Below, piece after piece: positions 9,030 to 18,257 of a DNA stretch of 44,664 bases. The DNA is taken from contig NZ_DRGY01000070.1 of NCBI RefSeq assembly GCF_011049865.1, forward strand, positions 1 through 44,664, written 5' to 3'. The translations under genes were made by a program, and so were the position numbers. Position 1 is the stretch's first letter. The number at the start of each line of letters is the position of its first letter. Source of the DNA: Marinobacter antarcticus (lineage in GTDB: Bacteria; Pseudomonadota; Gammaproteobacteria; Pseudomonadales; Oleiphilaceae). The notes below the pieces were generated by a model. The model saw only the letters and a program-made list of their open reading frames with translations, was not told the DNA's origin and did not search any database.

Positions 9030-10460
9030 TTACGCCGCCTGAACTGCCGCACTGTCTTGGGCAACCGCTTCTTTTTGGCGCACGGTCATGTAGACGTTAT
9101 AAGCCATGATCAGCATACCGCTCAGGAAGATGACGCCGCCGAGGAAGCGCACAAAATACCCGGGGTAAGACGCTTCAAGAGCTTCAACGAAACTGTAGGT
9201 CAGGGTGCCGTCTTCGTTAATTGCGCGCCACATAAGGCCCTGCATGATGCCGTTCACCCACATGGCGACGATGTACAACACGGTGCCAATGGTGGCCAGC
9301 CAGAAGTGAACGTTGATCAGGCTTATGCTGTACATTTCTTTGAGCCCCCAGAGTTTGGGAACCATGTGATAGACCGCACCGAAACTGATCATCGCAACCC
9401 AGCCAAGCGCACCTGAGTGGACATGACCGATTGTCCAGTCGGTATTGTGAGACAAGGCGTTGACGGTTTTTATGGCCATCATCGGGCCTTCGAAGGTAGA
9501 CATGCCGTAGAACGACAGGGAAACCACCAGGAAGCGAAGGATGGGGTCGGTGCGCAGTTTGTGCCAGGCACCTGACAGCGTCATCATGCCGTTGATCATG
9601 CCACCCCAGGATGGCGCGAGCAGAATCAGGGACATGACCATGCTGGCCGTCTGGGCCCAATCGGGTAGCGCGGAATAGTGCAGGTGGTGGCCACCGGCCC
9701 ATACGTACGTCGCAATAAGCGCCCAAAAGTGAACGATAGACAGACGATAAGAGTAAACAGGCCGCCCGGCCTGCTTGGGAACGAAGTAGTACATCATGCC
9801 CAGGAAACCGGCGGTGAGGAAGAAACCAACCGCGTTATGGCCGTACCACCACTGCATCATGGCATCCGTAACACCCGCGTAGGCCGAGTAGGATTTGAAT
9901 GCGCTAACCGGAAGTGCGAGGTTGTTGAGGATGTGCAACACGCCAATGGTGAGGATGAACCCGCCATAAAACCAGTTGGCGACGTATATGTGTGGCATGC
10001 TCCGCTTGGTAATGGTGCCGAAAAACACGACGCCATAAGTGATCCAGACCACGGCGATCAGTATATCGATCGGCCATTCCAGCTCGGCATATTCTTTGGT
10101 ACTGGTGAGGCCCATTGGCAGGGTGATTGCAGCTGAAACAATGACCGCGGTCCAGCCCCAGAATGTAAAGGCTGCCAGTTTGTCAGAAATAAGACGTGCC
10201 TGGCAGGTGCGCTGAACCACGTAATAAGACGTTGCAAACAAAGCACTGCCGCCAAAGCCGAAAATGACGGCATTGGTGTGCAGCGGTCTGAGACGGCCGA
10301 AGTGGGTAAAGGGCAGATCTAGATTAAGGGATGGCCAGACCAGTTGTGCTGCAATCAACACACCCAGTGACATGCCAACAACACCCCATACCACCGTCAT
10401 TATGGCGAACTGTCTCACCACTTTGTAGTTGTATGTGAGGTTCGGATTTTGTGTGCTCAT
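9030..10460 (-). CDS. ccoN: cbb3 cytochrome oxidase catalytic subunit CcoN
   Basis: CcoN holds the low-spin haem b and the haem b3-CuB site where oxygen is reduced; cbb3 enzymes work at low oxygen. In 476 residues the ligands are visible: H61 and H348 for low-spin haem b, H346 for haem b3 and H208, H258 and H259 for CuB, with Y252 at the position of the cross-linked tyrosine of this family (Y251 in P. stutzeri). About 12 membrane helices are apparent. I start it at the ATG at 10460, which has a TAAGG ribosome-binding site, rather than 14 codons upstream. It is the first gene of the cco operon; a FNR/ANR-like box lies about 190 bp upstream. Confidence 0.97.
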   Translation of the reverse strand: MSTQNPNLTYNYKVVRQFAIMTVVWGVVGMSLGVLIAAQLVWPSLNLDLPFTHFGRLRPLHTNAVIFGFGGSALFATSYYVVQRTCQARLISDKLAAFTFWGWTAVIVSAAITLPMGLTSTKEYAELEWPIDILIAVVWITYGVVFFGTITKRSMPHIYVANWFYGGFILTIGVLHILNNLALPVSAFKSYSAYAGVTDAMMQWWYGHNAVGFFLTAGFLGMMYYFVPKQAGRPVYSYRLSIVHFWALIATYVWAGGHHLHYSALPDWAQTASMVMSLILLAPSWGGMINGMMTLSGAWHKLRTDPILRFLVVSLSFYGMSTFEGPMMAIKTVNALSHNTDWTIGHVHSGALGWVAMISFGAVYHMVPKLWGLKEMYSISLINVHFWLATIGTVLYIVAMWVNGIMQGLMWRAINEDGTLTYSFVEALEASYPGYFVRFLGGVIFLSGMLIMAYNVYMTVRQKEAVAQDSAAVQAA

Positions 10461-10805
10461 AGCCTTACCAATGGGTTCAGAGTGGGGAATATGCGGGCGC
10501 AATTATGGACAAAGCATTAGCTGTTTGCAATGATTCGGGGTAACTACGAATATCCATCAAAGTCGCCCGAATCAGTAGCATGGCGCGCTTTTTCAACGTT
10601 TTGCGCGAAGGTTTTCGGTAATTGCCCATAGCCGCTCAGGTTAGACTTGTCAAAAATCAAGAAATAAACGGACAGGCAATGACGAACGTCAACCGCGTTA
10701 ATAAACGTTGCGATGTGGGCGCGTTGTGAGCGTTGACACATTAGGCGGTTAAGCTGTTCGCAGTGATGCGAATTATTTTGGATTTCCATGAAGAGGAGTG
10801 GATAA
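10461..10805. promoter_or_regulatory. Divergent ccoN / tusA-like control region
   Basis: A 345-bp non-coding region between ccoN (minus) and the TusA-family gene (plus). It holds the FNR/ANR-like box at 10647-10660 and, for the plus strand, a perfect TTGACA at 10733-10738, though I see no convincing -10 at the normal distance. A good ribosome-binding site (AGAGGAG, about 10793-10799) precedes the GTG at 10806. No small gene is evident. Confidence 0.6.
10647..10660 (-). promoter_or_regulatory. Candidate FNR/ANR box for ccoN
   Basis: TTGTC-AAAA-ATCAA fits the 14-bp FNR/ANR consensus TTGAT-N4-ATCAA with one perfect half-site and one half-site with two mismatches. Oxygen-responsive FNR/ANR activation of cbb3 operons is established in related bacteria. 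If bound at about -41.5, transcription would start near 10612 and give a leader of about 150 nt. No fnr or anr gene is in this window. Confidence 0.55.
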
Positions 10806-11045
10806 GTGAGCGCTGTTGAATACGATGCCGAGCTGGATGCCTGCGGATTGTTTTGCCCGGAGCCCGTCATGATGCTTCATGCCCGCATCAAGGATGTGGC
10901 GCCGGGGAAAATTCTCCGAATAACGGCAACCGATCCCTCAACAACCCGCGATGTGCCCAGGTTCTGTCAGTTTCTGGGGCATGAACTCATCAGCCATACC
11001 GAGCAGGATGACCGTTTCATTTATCTCATACGCCGCGGCGCTTAG
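10806..11045 (+). CDS. TusA-family sulfur carrier protein
   Basis: A 79-residue protein of the TusA/SirA fold. The family signature is present: LDACGLFCPEPVMMLH, with Cys17 of the CPxP motif as the persulfide carrier. In E. coli TusA passes sulfur to TusBCD and MnmA for tRNA 2-thiouridine; mnmA is also in this window, at 27252-28433. Length and motif fit TusA, but several paralogues share them, so I do not insist on orthology. The start is a GTG with a clear AGAGGAG upstream. It is divergent from ccoN and convergent with dsbD. Confidence 0.88.
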   Translation: MSAVEYDAELDACGLFCPEPVMMLHARIKDVAPGKILRITATDPSTTRDVPRFCQFLGHELISHTEQDDRFIYLIRRGA

Positions 11046-11081
11046 GCCGGCTGTCATCGGGTTAAAACGGTTTCCGGGCGA

Positions 11082-13013
11082 TCAGGTGGCAGGGCTGATG
11101 GCAGGGATCAACCCGTTAATGTGATCCAGAAACTGATCCCGATTCATTTCCCCAAGCACCCTGTGTTGCGCTAACTCCTCGCCGTTGCTGTTATAAAAAA
11201 TAATGGCTGGAGGCCCAAACAGCCCCAGGCTGTCCAGCATGGCTTGCTGTGCTGGCGTGTTGTCGGTCAGGTCAATCTGCAGCAATGTGAAAGGGCGTAG
11301 CGCACGAACCACGCTCGCATCACTGAATACATTCCGCTCCATGACTTTGCAGGAAATGCACCAGTCGGCGTAGAAATCCAGCACAACGGGCAGACCTTCC
11401 TGTTTCGCCTGCGCCAGCATGGCCTCGATGTCCGAAGGGCTCTCCACCCGGATGAACTCCGCGTGGCGGGGGTCAGCAGCTGCCGCGTCGACGGATGGCC
11501 CTGTTGATAAGCCCGCAGTGAAGGTTTTGGCAATAAACGGATCCAGCGGAGCCAGTGGGTCATTGGCACCGCCTGCGGCGCCTGCCAGCAACGCCAGACC
11601 GTAGGCGAAGAAGATCAACCCAAGACCTTTGCGAGTGCGCCCCCAGCCAGCTTTGGCCGCATCAAAGGCCCCCAGTTGCACGCCGGTTATGGCAAGCAGC
11701 GCGCCCCAGAGGATCAGGCTGAGCCAACCCGGAACCAGGCGTTCAACCAGCCAGATGGCGACCGCAATAAGCATAACACCGTAAAAATGTTTAACGGTGG
11801 TCATCCAATGGCCGGTGTGCGGTAGAAGCGTTCGCCCACCAACGGCCACAAGAATAAGCGGAATGCCCATGCCCAGCCCAAGAGCGAACAGTGCGGTGCC
11901 GCCGATAACAGCGTTCTGCGTGGTGGATATATACAGAAGACTGCCCGCCAGCGGAGCGGACACACAGGGCGAAACAATTAACGCGGAGAGGGCGCCGATA
12001 CCGAAAATGCTCACCACCCGGCCGCCGGTGAGCCGTTGGCTTGCGTCGTTCAAACGCTCACGGATAAAGCGCGGAAGTTGAATCTCGAACAGGCCAAACA
12101 TTGAGAGCGCAAATACCACAAACATAAACGCAAAAATGCCGAGTACCCAAGGTGACTGAAGCTGCGCCTGCATGTTAAAACTCGCGCCCAGAAGCCCCGT
12201 CAGCACGCCGGCACCCGCATACGTCAGTGCCATTCCCAGAACGTAACTGCCCGAGAGCAGCAGCGCGTGCCCCGTTGTTCGTGTGTTTTGCCCGGACACC
12301 AGCGAGGAAATAATCGGAACCATCGGCAGTACGCAAGGTGTGAACGTTAACCCCAGGCCCAGCAAGAGAAAAACACCGGCTATGACCAGAATTGATTGCT
12401 CTGAAAGAAAGCCGGCAAGCCCGGTTGCGGAACTGGCGTCTACCCCGGGCGTGTTGCCAGTCTGACCCGCGTCACTCTGACCGGGCTGCGGTAACCCGGC
12501 GTCGGAATCCTGGCTCTGGTAAAAGAGCACGTCACGAGTTTGCGGCGGATAGCAAAGCCCGGCCTCTGCACAGCCTTGATACGTCACCTCGAAGCGCGCT
12601 TCACGAACGTTGGCCGGCAGGGTAACCGGAACCCGTGCTTGAACAGGATCGAAGAAAACGGTGGTTTTGCCGAAATATTCATCCTCGGTCTCAGTTCCCG
12701 AGCTTGAAAACTCTAGCGCACCGGTGCTGACGCCCTCATCAAGAGCCTTGATGCTGATACGATCCCGATACAGGTAATGCCCGGGGGCAATGTTCCAGGA
12801 CAACACCACGGCACTGCCTTCCGTGGTGGAACTGAATGGCAGCGCCTCATCCACCGGCAGAAACTGATTATCCTGGCTCCCGAAAAGCGAGTTGCTGTTG
12901 CCAACGGCCCAGGCTGCATTGGCGCCCGTCAGCAACAACGCCAACACGAGAAAAAGGCTGTATGGCCCCGTGAGCTTGCGAATACTGCCAGGTGCGGTGA
13001 ATAAAGCTCTCAT
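11082..13013 (-). CDS. dsbD: Thiol:disulfide interchange protein DsbD
   Basis: DsbD carries electrons from cytoplasmic thioredoxin through the membrane to periplasmic DsbC and to the apocytochrome c reduction pathway. The 643 residues show a signal peptide (cleavage likely after AWA near 36), the N-terminal domain with C148 and C154, an eight-helix core with C227 (TPCVLP) and C350 (SPCVSAP), and a thioredoxin-like C-terminal domain with CISC at 552-555. A Gln/Gly/Asp-rich linker at about 167-195 joins the first two parts. Its place near ccoNOP fits the need for reduced haem-binding cysteines. It is divergent from epmC; the leader has an 8-bp inverted repeat at 13051-13058 and 13077-13084. Confidence 0.95.
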   Translation of the reverse strand: MRALFTAPGSIRKLTGPYSLFLVLALLLTGANAAWAVGNSNSLFGSQDNQFLPVDEALPFSSTTEGSAVVLSWNIAPGHYLYRDRISIKALDEGVSTGALEFSSSGTETEDEYFGKTTVFFDPVQARVPVTLPANVREARFEVTYQGCAEAGLCYPPQTRDVLFYQSQDSDAGLPQPGQSDAGQTGNTPGVDASSATGLAGFLSEQSILVIAGVFLLLGLGLTFTPCVLPMVPIISSLVSGQNTRTTGHALLLSGSYVLGMALTYAGAGVLTGLLGASFNMQAQLQSPWVLGIFAFMFVVFALSMFGLFEIQLPRFIRERLNDASQRLTGGRVVSIFGIGALSALIVSPCVSAPLAGSLLYISTTQNAVIGGTALFALGLGMGIPLILVAVGGRTLLPHTGHWMTTVKHFYGVMLIAVAIWLVERLVPGWLSLILWGALLAITGVQLGAFDAAKAGWGRTRKGLGLIFFAYGLALLAGAAGGANDPLAPLDPFIAKTFTAGLSTGPSVDAAAADPRHAEFIRVESPSDIEAMLAQAKQEGLPVVLDFYADWCISCKVMERNVFSDASVVRALRPFTLLQIDLTDNTPAQQAMLDSLGLFGPPAIIFYNSNGEELAQHRVLGEMNRDQFLDHINGLIPAISPAT

Positions 13014-13172
13014 GGAATGCGCAGTTTCCCGATTTATGTCATGTCTTGAAGAACCGGCAACTCCTACAAATAAGCCGCCGGTTCACAATGGTTTACGAAG
13101 CCCATGGACACAGTGGCCCCGCGAAAGTTCCTTCTGGCATTAGGCGCGTTAAAGACGCACAATAGACAACCA

Positions 13173-13754
13173 ATGAATCACAGTCCAAACGATCTTATCA
13201 TGCTGTTTAATGACCTGTTTCGGGAAGTTTTCCGAACGACTCTGGTCAGGGGCAGCGCAGAGCCCGAATACCGACCCGCAGGCAACACTGGTGAGTATGC
13301 CCAGATTGCTTTTGCCCATGGCTACTATTCCAGTGCTTTGCACGAAATAAGTCACTGGTGTGTTGCAGGTGAGCACAGGCGCACACTTCTTGATTATGGA
13401 TACTGGTACTGCCCGGACGGCCGGACACCCGCGCAACAGCGAGCCTTTGAACAGGCCGAGGTTAAGCCGCAGGCGATCGAATGGCTGCTGTCAGTAGCCG
13501 CCGGTTGGCGCTTTCACATCAGCGTGGATAACCTGTCCGGAGACGGCGCATCGGACGCCGGCAAATTTTGTTGCAGCGTGCGGGACCAGGCCGAAGACTA
13601 CCTTGACAAAGGCTTGCCGCAGCGAGCGCAGTCCTTTTTTGATACGCTGAAAGCGTTTTATGGAACCCGTGATACGTTCAAAGCAGCCTGGCGTGATGAT
13701 GTCGGGCGGGTGGTTCCGTTATATTTTGCAAAAGAACACTATGAGGCAAACTGA
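13173..13754 (+). CDS. epmC: Elongation factor P hydroxylase EpmC
   Basis: EpmC (YfcM) hydroxylates the beta-lysyl-lysine of elongation factor P. The 193 residues carry the HExxH-like metal motif (H57-E58 and H61 in LHEISHW) followed by the conserved GEHRRTLLDYGYWYCPDGR segment, and length is close to the E. coli protein. I chose the ATG at 13173 (MNHSPND); the frame is open upstream but the extra residues look non-conserved. No strong ribosome-binding site is seen. It is followed after 6 nt by rhlB. Whether epmA and epmB are present cannot be judged here. Confidence 0.9.
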   Translation: MNHSPNDLIMLFNDLFREVFRTTLVRGSAEPEYRPAGNTGEYAQIAFAHGYYSSALHEISHWCVAGEHRRTLLDYGYWYCPDGRTPAQQRAFEQAEVKPQAIEWLLSVAAGWRFHISVDNLSGDGASDAGKFCCSVRDQAEDYLDKGLPQRAQSFFDTLKAFYGTRDTFKAAWRDDVGRVVPLYFAKEHYEAN

Positions 13755-13760
13755 GACTCC

Positions 13761-15047
13761 ATGACATCTGACCCAAAGCACACCGGCGATCTGAGATTCA
13801 GCGATTTGAATCTGGACAAGCGCCTGCTGGACGCCATTGCTGCCATTGGTTTTGAATATTGCACCCCGATTCAGGCAGAAACCTTACCCTGGACCCTGGC
13901 GTGCGAAGACCTGATTGGCCAGGCCCAGACCGGAACCGGTAAAACAGCGGCGTTTCTTATCACAGCGATCCAGAGTTTGCTGGAGACACCCATACCCGAG
14001 GCCGACCGCTTTGCGTCTGAGCCCCGTGTTCTGGCACTGGCACCGACCCGCGAACTTGCCATGCAGATTGCCAAGGATGCCGAGGAGCTATGCAAGCATA
14101 CCGGTCACAAGGTTGTGACGGTGGTGGGAGGCATGCACTACGACAAACAGCGCGAACAGCTGCACAACGGCGTTGTGGATATTCTGGTGGCTACCCCCGG
14201 CCGTTTGATCGACTTCCTGGGCTCGCAGGATGTGTTCCTCGACCAGATCGACATTCTTATCCTGGACGAAGCAGATCGGATGCTCGATATGGGCTTCATC
14301 CCGGATGTGAAACGCATTATCCGTAAATGTACCCCCAAAGATGAGCGCCAAACGTTGCTGTTCAGTGCAACGTTCAACCAGGACGTGCTCAATCTTGCGT
14401 CCATGTGGACCACCAACGCTGAATTTGTGGAAATTGAGCCGGAGCAAAAAACCGCTGAGCGAGTTGAACAGACGGTTTATCTGGTGGGTGACGACGAAAA
14501 ATTGCCCGTGCTGGTGAATTACCTGAAGCGCCCGGAAGTCGAAAAGGCGCTGGTGTTTGCCAACCGACGCGACCAATGCCGGGATCTTGAAGAAGATCTG
14601 CGCAACCAGGGCGTCAAGGTGTCACTGATGTCGGGCGAAATTGCCCAGAACAAGCGGCTGAAAACCCTGGAGCAGTTCAAAGAGGGCAGTATTCAGGTAC
14701 TTGTCGCAACAGACGTCGCTGGCCGCGGTATCCATGTGAACGGCGTCACCCACGTGTTCAATTATAACTTGCCCGACAACGCGGAAGACTACGTTCACCG
14801 TATTGGACGCACAGGTCGCGCTGGCAAAACCGGCGTTTCTGTCAGCTTTGCCGGCGAGGACGATTCCTTTGCACTCCCGGCCATTGAGTCTTATATCAGC
14901 CAGAAGCTTAAAACCGGCGTGCCGGAAGAGGCGTTGATGGTCGAAATGGATAATCCGCCCATCACCCGCAAGCGCGGTCGTCGCCCGTCACAGGGGCAGG
15001 GCGGACGCAGGCCAGTCGGTCGTAGCCCACGCCCACGCCGGAACTGA
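13761..15047 (+). CDS. rhlB: DEAD-box ATP-dependent RNA helicase RhlB
   Basis: A 428-residue DEAD-box helicase. Motifs in order: Q motif CTPIQ (34-38), Walker A AQTGTGKT (55-62), PTRELA, DEAD (169-172), SAT (202-204), ARGxH-like AGRGIH and HRIGRTGR. The C-terminus is short and basic with Arg/Gly-rich repeats. Overall length and the EPEQKT and QKKRL-like segments are closer to RhlB, the degradosome helicase, than to RhlE or SrmB. The paralogue choice is from memory of the E. coli sequence. It sits between epmC and pdxB with gaps of 6 and 11 nt. Confidence 0.87.
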   Translation: MTSDPKHTGDLRFSDLNLDKRLLDAIAAIGFEYCTPIQAETLPWTLACEDLIGQAQTGTGKTAAFLITAIQSLLETPIPEADRFASEPRVLALAPTRELAMQIAKDAEELCKHTGHKVVTVVGGMHYDKQREQLHNGVVDILVATPGRLIDFLGSQDVFLDQIDILILDEADRMLDMGFIPDVKRIIRKCTPKDERQTLLFSATFNQDVLNLASMWTTNAEFVEIEPEQKTAERVEQTVYLVGDDEKLPVLVNYLKRPEVEKALVFANRRDQCRDLEEDLRNQGVKVSLMSGEIAQNKRLKTLEQFKEGSIQVLVATDVAGRGIHVNGVTHVFNYNLPDNAEDYVHRIGRTGRAGKTGVSVSFAGEDDSFALPAIESYISQKLKTGVPEEALMVEMDNPPITRKRGRRPSQGQGGRRPVGRSPRPRRN

Positions 15048-15058
15048 TACCACGAGAA

Positions 15059-16219
15059 ATGAGTATGTTGATCGTCGCAGACGAGAATATCCCACTGCTG
15101 GAGGCCTTTTTTGGCGACGTAGGCGAGGTTCGGCGCGTGTCCGGGCGAACGATGAGCCCTGAAGACGTTCACGACGCCGATGTGCTTCTTGTGCGATCCG
15201 TTACCCGGGTAAATCGCGAGTTGCTTGAGGGCAGCCGCGTGCGTTTCGTAGGCACAACCACCATTGGAACCGATCATATTGATCTGGGCTGGCTTGACGA
15301 CAATGCGATCGGTTTTTCGGCAGCGCCCGGTTGCAACGCCAACAGTGTTGTTGAATATGTGCTGTCGGTTTTATCTCTTTATGCAGAGCGTCGCGTGCTG
15401 GCTGACTGGTCGCAGCTCACCGTAGGCATTGTTGGCGTTGGCAATGTGGGTGGAGAACTGGCAGAAACGCTCGTTCGCCTCGGTTTCAGCGTTAAACTGT
15501 GTGATCCGCCGAGGGCCGCGCAGCAATCAGACGATAGTACCACCTTTGTTGATCTGGACGAGGCGCTTGCGTGCGACGTGGTCTCGTTTCACACGCCGTT
15601 AACCCGCGACTCGGCCTTCCCCACCTATCACCTGGTCGGTGAGCGTGAGCTTGCCATGCTGACGTCTGAGCAGCTGCTGATCAATTCAGGGCGGGGAGAG
15701 GTGATTGACAACGCTGCACTGTGCAAGCGGCTGGATCGCGACAACGCGCCTCTGGTCGCGCTTGATGTCTGGGAGCAGGAACCTCGAATCAATCCGGATG
15801 TGTTAAACCGGGTTTGGCTGGGCACGCCGCATATCGCAGGCTATAGCCTTGAAGGCAAGGTTCAGGGAACGGAGATGATTTACCAGGCGTTGAGCCGATT
15901 TCTGGGGTTACCAATACGTAAAAAAGCGGGCCAGTTTCTTCCGGAGCCTGCGCTCAGTAAAGTCTCCTTCACCAGCGCAGCGGACGAATGTGCGGCAATC
16001 AGAATGGCACTACGAGCCTGCTACGATCCGAGACAGGATGATGCACGTCTTCGTCATGCCATGAAAGCCCCGGCAGACGAGCGCGGTGTCATTTTTGACG
16101 GCCTGCGGCGGGATTACCCCGTGCGTCGGGAATGCTCCAGCCTGAAAGTTCAGTTGAAAGGCACAAGCAAATCCCTGCAAGACAGTTTCCGTGCCATCGG
16201 GTTCAAGTTGAAAATCTGA
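15059..16219 (+). CDS. pdxB: Erythronate-4-phosphate dehydrogenase PdxB
   Basis: PdxB oxidises 4-phosphoerythronate in the DXP-dependent pyridoxal phosphate pathway. It is a D-2-hydroxyacid dehydrogenase: NAD-binding GIVGVGNVGG near 123-132 and catalytic R212 (NSGRGE), E241 and H258 (GTPHIAGYSLEGK). The HIAGYSLEGK stretch and the C-terminal dimerisation domain (about 290-386) mark PdxB rather than SerA. The first two possible starts are ATG at 15059 and ATG at 15065; the ribosome-binding site is weak. It is the last gene of the epmC-rhlB-pdxB run and is followed by a convergent hypothetical gene. Confidence 0.94.
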   Translation: MSMLIVADENIPLLEAFFGDVGEVRRVSGRTMSPEDVHDADVLLVRSVTRVNRELLEGSRVRFVGTTTIGTDHIDLGWLDDNAIGFSAAPGCNANSVVEYVLSVLSLYAERRVLADWSQLTVGIVGVGNVGGELAETLVRLGFSVKLCDPPRAAQQSDDSTTFVDLDEALACDVVSFHTPLTRDSAFPTYHLVGERELAMLTSEQLLINSGRGEVIDNAALCKRLDRDNAPLVALDVWEQEPRINPDVLNRVWLGTPHIAGYSLEGKVQGTEMIYQALSRFLGLPIRKKAGQFLPEPALSKVSFTSAADECAAIRMALRACYDPRQDDARLRHAMKAPADERGVIFDGLRRDYPVRRECSSLKVQLKGTSKSLQDSFRAIGFKLKI

Positions 16220-16256
16220 ACGTTCTGGCAAATCTTAACGCCCGGTCTTGATCGAT

Positions 16257-16727
16257 TTAACCATCGTGTTTGTTCGCGAAGAGCGTGGCCTGAACCGCAT
16301 GGCTTATCCGCACAGAATGCCCGCTTTTCAGCGCAGTCCTTAGCAGATGGATGTGGGTGGACAGGTCTTCCTGCAAAGACGGTGGTAAGGGTGCTCCCGG
16401 GGTATCTGCCGAACGTTGGCGCCCCTGAACAAGAGCGTCGGGCGCCGGAGCAATCAGGCGCGTAAGCGCTTCTTGCGTAAGCACCGCCTGGTCCAGGGCG
16501 TCTTGTCTGATGGTGTCTACGTAACGCAAAAATCCTTCCTCAGCCAACCAGAGCAGGGCGCCAAAGCACGCCATATGGCGTTTGCTGTGCAGGCCGAATT
16601 CATCCGGCTCGTCCGGGCCGGCAATGTCCTCTACAAACAGATTCACCCGCCTGGGGAAGGCGCTGTAAAGCTGTATCAAGGCTATGGCCGCGTCTTTGTA
16701 AAACTCTTCAACGTGGATGTCAGCCAC
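16257..16727 (-). CDS. Conserved hypothetical protein
   Basis: A 156-residue soluble protein that I do not recognise. It appears mostly alpha-helical, with a conserved-looking N-terminal half (HVEEFYKDAAIAL, LFVEDIAGPDEPDEFG) and a more variable Gln/Ala/Pro-rich middle at about 95-115. No membrane segment, signal peptide or catalytic motif is visible. The start is a GTG with AAGGA eight bases upstream. It lies 40 nt downstream of alaA on the same strand and may be its cotranscribed partner. Confidence 0.75.
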   Translation of the reverse strand: MADIHVEEFYKDAAIALIQLYSAFPRRVNLFVEDIAGPDEPDEFGLHSKRHMACFGALLWLAEEGFLRYVDTIRQDALDQAVLTQEALTRLIAPAPDALVQGRQRSADTPGAPLPPSLQEDLSTHIHLLRTALKSGHSVRISHAVQATLFANKHDG

Positions 16728-16767
16728 AAGCAGTGTCCTTTTTTGTCAGTGCCTTGATATCAGCGAG

Positions 16768-17982
16768 TTACTGCCGGTATTGGGTCAGAAAATTCCCCAG
16801 CCTGCCCATGGCATCTTCCAGGGTGTCTTTGCGGGGCAGGAACACCACCCGAAGGTGCTGTTTATCCCCAATGTTGAACGCAGAGCCCTGAACCAGAAGA
16901 ATCTTTTCCTGTAGCAGAAGATCCAGAACCAGCTTCTCGTCACTCACAACCGGAAATTTTTTCGGATCCAGTTTGGGAAAGAGATACAGGGCGCCCTGGG
17001 GTTTCACGCAGCTGACACCGGGAATGTCGTTCAGCATCCGCCAGGCGGTTTCTCTTTGTTCGTACAGTCGCCCACCCGGCGCAACCAGATCGTTGATTGA
17101 CTGATAACCGCCCAGGGCTGTCTGTATGGCCAACTGGGCCGGAACGTTAGCGCACAGGCGCATGTTAGACAGCATATCGATGCCTTCGATCAGGTCCTTT
17201 GCCAAGTGTTTGGCACCGCTGATGATCATCCAGCCAGAACGGTAACCCGCAGCACGATAATTCTTGGAGAGCCCGTTGTAGGTGAAAAAAAGCACGTCGT
17301 CTGCCAACGACGCTGTGGATACGTGCTGGGTGCCGTCATAGAGAATCTTGTCGTAGATCTCATCGGAGAGAATGATCAAATTGTGTTTGCGCGCCAGTTC
17401 GATCACCTGTTCAAGCAGTTCCTGGCTGTAAACGGCACCGGTCGGATTGTTCGGGTTGATCAGTACAATCGCACGGGTACGATTGGTTATTTTCTTGCGG
17501 ATATCATCAATATCCGGGAACCAGTTCTGTTCTTCATCACAGTGATAGTGCACAGGCTTGCCGCTTGAGAGCGTCACAGCTGCCGTCCACAGAGGGTAGT
17601 CCGGTGCCGGAATAAGTACTTCATCGCCCGTGTTAAGCATGGCCTGCATAGACATCACGATCAGCTCGCTGACGCCATTGCCCAGAAAAATATCATCAAT
17701 ATCAACTTTGGCGATGCCCCGCTGCTGGCAATAGTGCATGACCGCCTTGCGGGCCGAAAACAGGCCTTTTGATTCCACATAGCCTTGCGCCTGAAGCATG
17801 TTGTAAATCACGTCTTGCTGGATTTCTTCGGGTATGTCCAGCTCAAACGCGGCCGGGTTGCCGATATTGAGTTTGAGCACCCGATGGCCTTCTTCTTCGA
17901 GACGGCGCGCCTCGCGCATCACTACGCCACGTATTTCATAGCACACGTTATCCAGTTTGGCGGATTTGTAGTAGTTCTGCAT
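16768..17982 (-). CDS. alaA: Alanine aminotransferase AlaA (class I PLP fold)
   Basis: AlaA transaminates pyruvate with glutamate to make alanine. The 404 residues align closely in my recollection with E. coli AlaA (YfbQ, 405 residues): KLDNVCYEIRG at the N-terminus, GNGVSELI, APDYPLWTAAV, NPNNPTGAVYS with the PLP-contacting Asn, SDEIYDKILYD, and the Schiff-base lysine K240 in NGLSKNYRAAG. The start ATG has AAGGA upstream. It is divergent from the glutathione peroxidase gene; the 275-bp space between them is AT-biased but I could not settle on a promoter in it. Confidence 0.93.
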   Translation of the reverse strand: MQNYYKSAKLDNVCYEIRGVVMREARRLEEEGHRVLKLNIGNPAAFELDIPEEIQQDVIYNMLQAQGYVESKGLFSARKAVMHYCQQRGIAKVDIDDIFLGNGVSELIVMSMQAMLNTGDEVLIPAPDYPLWTAAVTLSSGKPVHYHCDEEQNWFPDIDDIRKKITNRTRAIVLINPNNPTGAVYSQELLEQVIELARKHNLIILSDEIYDKILYDGTQHVSTASLADDVLFFTYNGLSKNYRAAGYRSGWMIISGAKHLAKDLIEGIDMLSNMRLCANVPAQLAIQTALGGYQSINDLVAPGGRLYEQRETAWRMLNDIPGVSCVKPQGALYLFPKLDPKKFPVVSDEKLVLDLLLQEKILLVQGSAFNIGDKQHLRVVFLPRKDTLEDAMGRLGNFLTQYRQ

Positions 17983-18257
17983 AAGACACAGGCTTCCTTG
18001 GTCAGTAAACGTGAAACAGACACTTGCCGTTCAGGCAAACCACTATTCTAGCGGAGGCGGCGCCAACGACAACAGGGTAATTGTGATCAATTATGGCGGG
18101 TTAGCTTTATACTCCATCAATTCATGAGTCATAAATCCATTGCGTGGCTGAGTTTCCCCGCATAGCCTTCACATACAGTGTGCCCAAGTTAAAAGCGCAA
18201 CATTCTAATACCACCCTGCCAAAGGCCGGCATTCGTGGTTTTGCCAAGGAGAAACCC

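Noticed and set aside
10733..10775. A full sigma-70 promoter for the TusA-family gene based on TTGACA
   Set aside because: The -35 is perfect but there is no acceptable -10 at 16-18 bp.
13051..13084. A terminator or riboswitch in the dsbD leader
   Set aside because: It is an 8-bp inverted repeat with an 18-nt loop and no T-tract; too weak to name.
18080..18105. A TGTGATCA-containing near-palindrome upstream of the peroxidase gene as a CRP or FNR site
   Set aside because: Only one CRP half-site is present, and the FNR half-sites are not 4 bp apart.
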